NCBI GenBank assembly: GCA_900548705.1
Contig: URLF01000021.1
Span: 1 to 33,925 of the forward strand
Origin: an uncultured Porphyromonadaceae bacterium
Lineage (GTDB): Bacteria; Bacteroidota; Bacteroidia; Bacteroidales; Muribaculaceae
Length of the DNA stretch: 33,925 nucleotides
Reading direction: 5' to 3'
Both the position numbers and the translations under genes were made by a program. Each line of letters starts with the position of its first letter. The first letter of the stretch is position 1. The notes below the pieces were generated by a model. The model did no database searches, was not told the DNA's origin, and saw only the letters and a list, made by a program, of their open reading frames with translations. Shown piece after piece: positions 32,489 to 33,925 of the stretch.

Positions 32489-33925
32489 TCATCGCGTCCC
32501 TGACATTATACCTGTGTCGGTATCTTCGTTTGACATCCTCTGGCGGGCGTTTCCTTTGGATTTGCCGAAATCGAGGTTGAAAGAGAATTTCAGCAGAAAC
32601 ACTTTAGTGAGATTACCCGAATAGAGGGTCTGTGTATATGGCGCGATTGCCGAGAAGTTCTCCACCGTCTGGCGGTACTCCTTCTCGAAAGGATTGTAGA
32701 CACATAGGGCCGCGCTCCATTTCGGGCGGTTGTATCTAAACGTGAACTGGTGGTTGCGCTCACCGATGCGGAGGGTCTCCCCCCACAGGTTGTTGCTCGC
32801 GGTCGTGAACTCGAAAATAAAAGACCAGTCACGCCATGAGGCGAACAGTTCGCCGTAGAATCCCAGATTGGAATGCGTGTGGGTATAGCCGTTGCCCTGG
32901 CTTACAAACCGCTGATAGAGAGTGGTGAACCTTAATGTGACGTAGTCTTTGAAGGGCTTGACAAACAGCCATGTATGCCAGTTGAGCCTGTGGAATCCTC
33001 GCTGGTTGTCAACCGTCCTGACTATCAGGTCATCCTCGGCCACATCCTGCTCCATCACCGGCCTATGGTCATAATTGTATATGGCTATCGAGCCTATCCC
33101 CATGAATTTACAGAAGTCCCAGTTTGCCATAAACTGTGCGCTGTAATATGTGACCGTCTTCAGGTTCGGATTTCCACGCCTGAGCTGATATGCGTCTATC
33201 TGGCGTGTGACCGAACTTAAATATGCCAGCGAAGGGGCATATCCGGAGATTTCCCCGTAAAACCGCAGGAACAGCCCTCTCACCCCGCCCCACGAAAAGT
33301 TAAGACGTGGATTGAAGATATATTTTTCAAGATTCCGCCCATCCTGGCTGCTGTTTGTGCGCAACGCGCCGAGACCTACGGAATAGTTTAACTGTCTGAT
33401 TCGGGATTGAAGCTCGACATACATATTGGTCTGGGATGAGTTCATCCTGACTTCACGCCCCTCAGTCCCGGAATAGAGGTTTTTCATCCACTCCTGACTC
33501 TGTCTTACTCCACCGCTCACTTTTCCAAAGCCAAATTCACGTTCATATATTCCCTCGGCAAACAGAGACCATTTCCGTCCGTCAATGTCAGATTCGAACG
33601 CGTCTACCACCATATCGCCATGGCTCATACGATAGCTGTGATTGTTACGGCTGTCGAGGTACGAGCCGACGACATCAAAATAAAGGTTCTGCTTACGGGG
33701 CAGATTCAGCTGATAATAGATGTCAAGCGACGGAATATCAAGGCGCGTGGTGGCATTATCGAAAATATGGTATTCCCGGCCATCCTGATATAATATGCTG
33801 TTACGGTCTGACAATGCGTTAGGTTCATCCTTGTGATAATGCCTGAAATTCACACTGAGCATCTGCTTGTCGGCATCCTGCCATACATACCTTAACGAGG
33901 TCTTTACCTGGTCATATTTGAAAGG
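32489..33925 (-). CDS. Outer-membrane beta-barrel / TonB-dependent receptor-like protein, C-terminal part (partial)
   Basis: The frame runs open from the window edge to the stop at 32489, giving at least 478 residues of the C-terminus; the first Met at 33862 is internal. The protein consists of alternating aromatic-rich amphipathic strands (LDIYYQLNLPRKQNLYFDVVGSY, WSLFAEGIYEREFGFGKVSGGVR, YVTLRFTTLYQRFV, HQFTFRYNRPKWSAALCVYNPF), typical of the outer-membrane beta-barrel half of TonB-dependent receptors. It is closest in character to the OMP_b-brl_3 type. The N-terminal plug or carboxypeptidase-like domain would lie outside the window. The last predicted strand (KVFLLKFSFNLDFG) is followed by a 23-residue polar tail, longer than usual for a receptor that ends on a strand. 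The gene is convergent with the ClC gene, 25 nt away. Confidence 0.8.
   Translation of the reverse strand, partial: PFKYDQVKTSLRYVWQDADKQMLSVNFRHYHKDEPNALSDRNSILYQDGREYHIFDNATTRLDIPSLDIYYQLNLPRKQNLYFDVVGSYLDSRNNHSYRMSHGDMVVDAFESDIDGRKWSLFAEGIYEREFGFGKVSGGVRQSQEWMKNLYSGTEGREVRMNSSQTNMYVELQSRIRQLNYSVGLGALRTNSSQDGRNLEKYIFNPRLNFSWGGVRGLFLRFYGEISGYAPSLAYLSSVTRQIDAYQLRRGNPNLKTVTYYSAQFMANWDFCKFMGIGSIAIYNYDHRPVMEQDVAEDDLIVRTVDNQRGFHRLNWHTWLFVKPFKDYVTLRFTTLYQRFVSQGNGYTHTHSNLGFYGELFASWRDWSFIFEFTTASNNLWGETLRIGERNHQFTFRYNRPKWSAALCVYNPFEKEYRQTVENFSAIAPYTQTLYSGNLTKVFLLKFSFNLDFGKSKGNARQRMSNEDTDTGIMSGTR

Overview
The window looks like a chromosomal segment of a gut Bacteroidales bacterium, most likely Muribaculaceae. 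The reasons are Bacteroidetes-type promoters (TAnnTTTG with an upstream TTTG/TTG about 20 nt away), A-rich rather than Shine-Dalgarno start regions, Bacteroidetes families (DUF5606, DUF3943, class III FBPase, TPR/AraC membrane regulators), many Cys-lipoproteins and moderately GC-rich coding sequence. The family-level placement is inference. No insertion sequence, phage, CRISPR array or rRNA was seen.

Layout. 1-2201 (minus): the N-terminus of ftsH, rsfS, and a LolC/E-like FtsX permease. 2359-3321 (plus): a DUF3943 envelope protein. 3322-3798: a gap that seems to encode a structured minus-strand RNA. 3799-9476 (plus): a five-gene tripartite ABC efflux operon (ATPase, two different MacB-type permeases, MacA-like adaptor, TolC-like channel). 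9594-10995: divergent DUF5606 and OmpA-like lipoprotein genes. 11097-16057: divergent valS and an S9 dipeptidyl-peptidase lipoprotein. 16344-18309: groES-groEL behind a sigma-54-like promoter, ending in a 33-bp perfect hairpin.

18391-22842 is the most unusual part. A 649-residue lipoprotein resembles the pro-domain, cytolysin core and stem of Vibrio cholerae cytolysin/leukocidin beta-pore-forming toxins but has no lectin domains. It is followed by a small lipoprotein and lies divergent to a membrane-anchored TPR/AraC-family regulator. This may be an uncharacterised commensal pore-forming system.

22925-25425 (minus): a two-gene carbohydrate operon (SGNH sialate-O-acetylesterase-type enzyme and a GH5 lipoprotein). 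Then come tRNA-Gly(CCC), a small lipoprotein, class III fructose-1,6-bisphosphatase, and a plus-strand run of tsaC-type synthase, polyprenyl-phosphate sugar transferase and ClC-CBS protein. The window ends inside a minus-strand outer-membrane beta-barrel gene.

Functionally this is mostly a housekeeping and envelope region: ribosome silencing, chaperonin, tRNA charging and modification, gluconeogenesis, efflux, lipoproteins and glycan lipid-carrier initiation. Several promoter boxes lie only 4-10 nt before the start codon, which suggests leaderless or nearly leaderless mRNAs.
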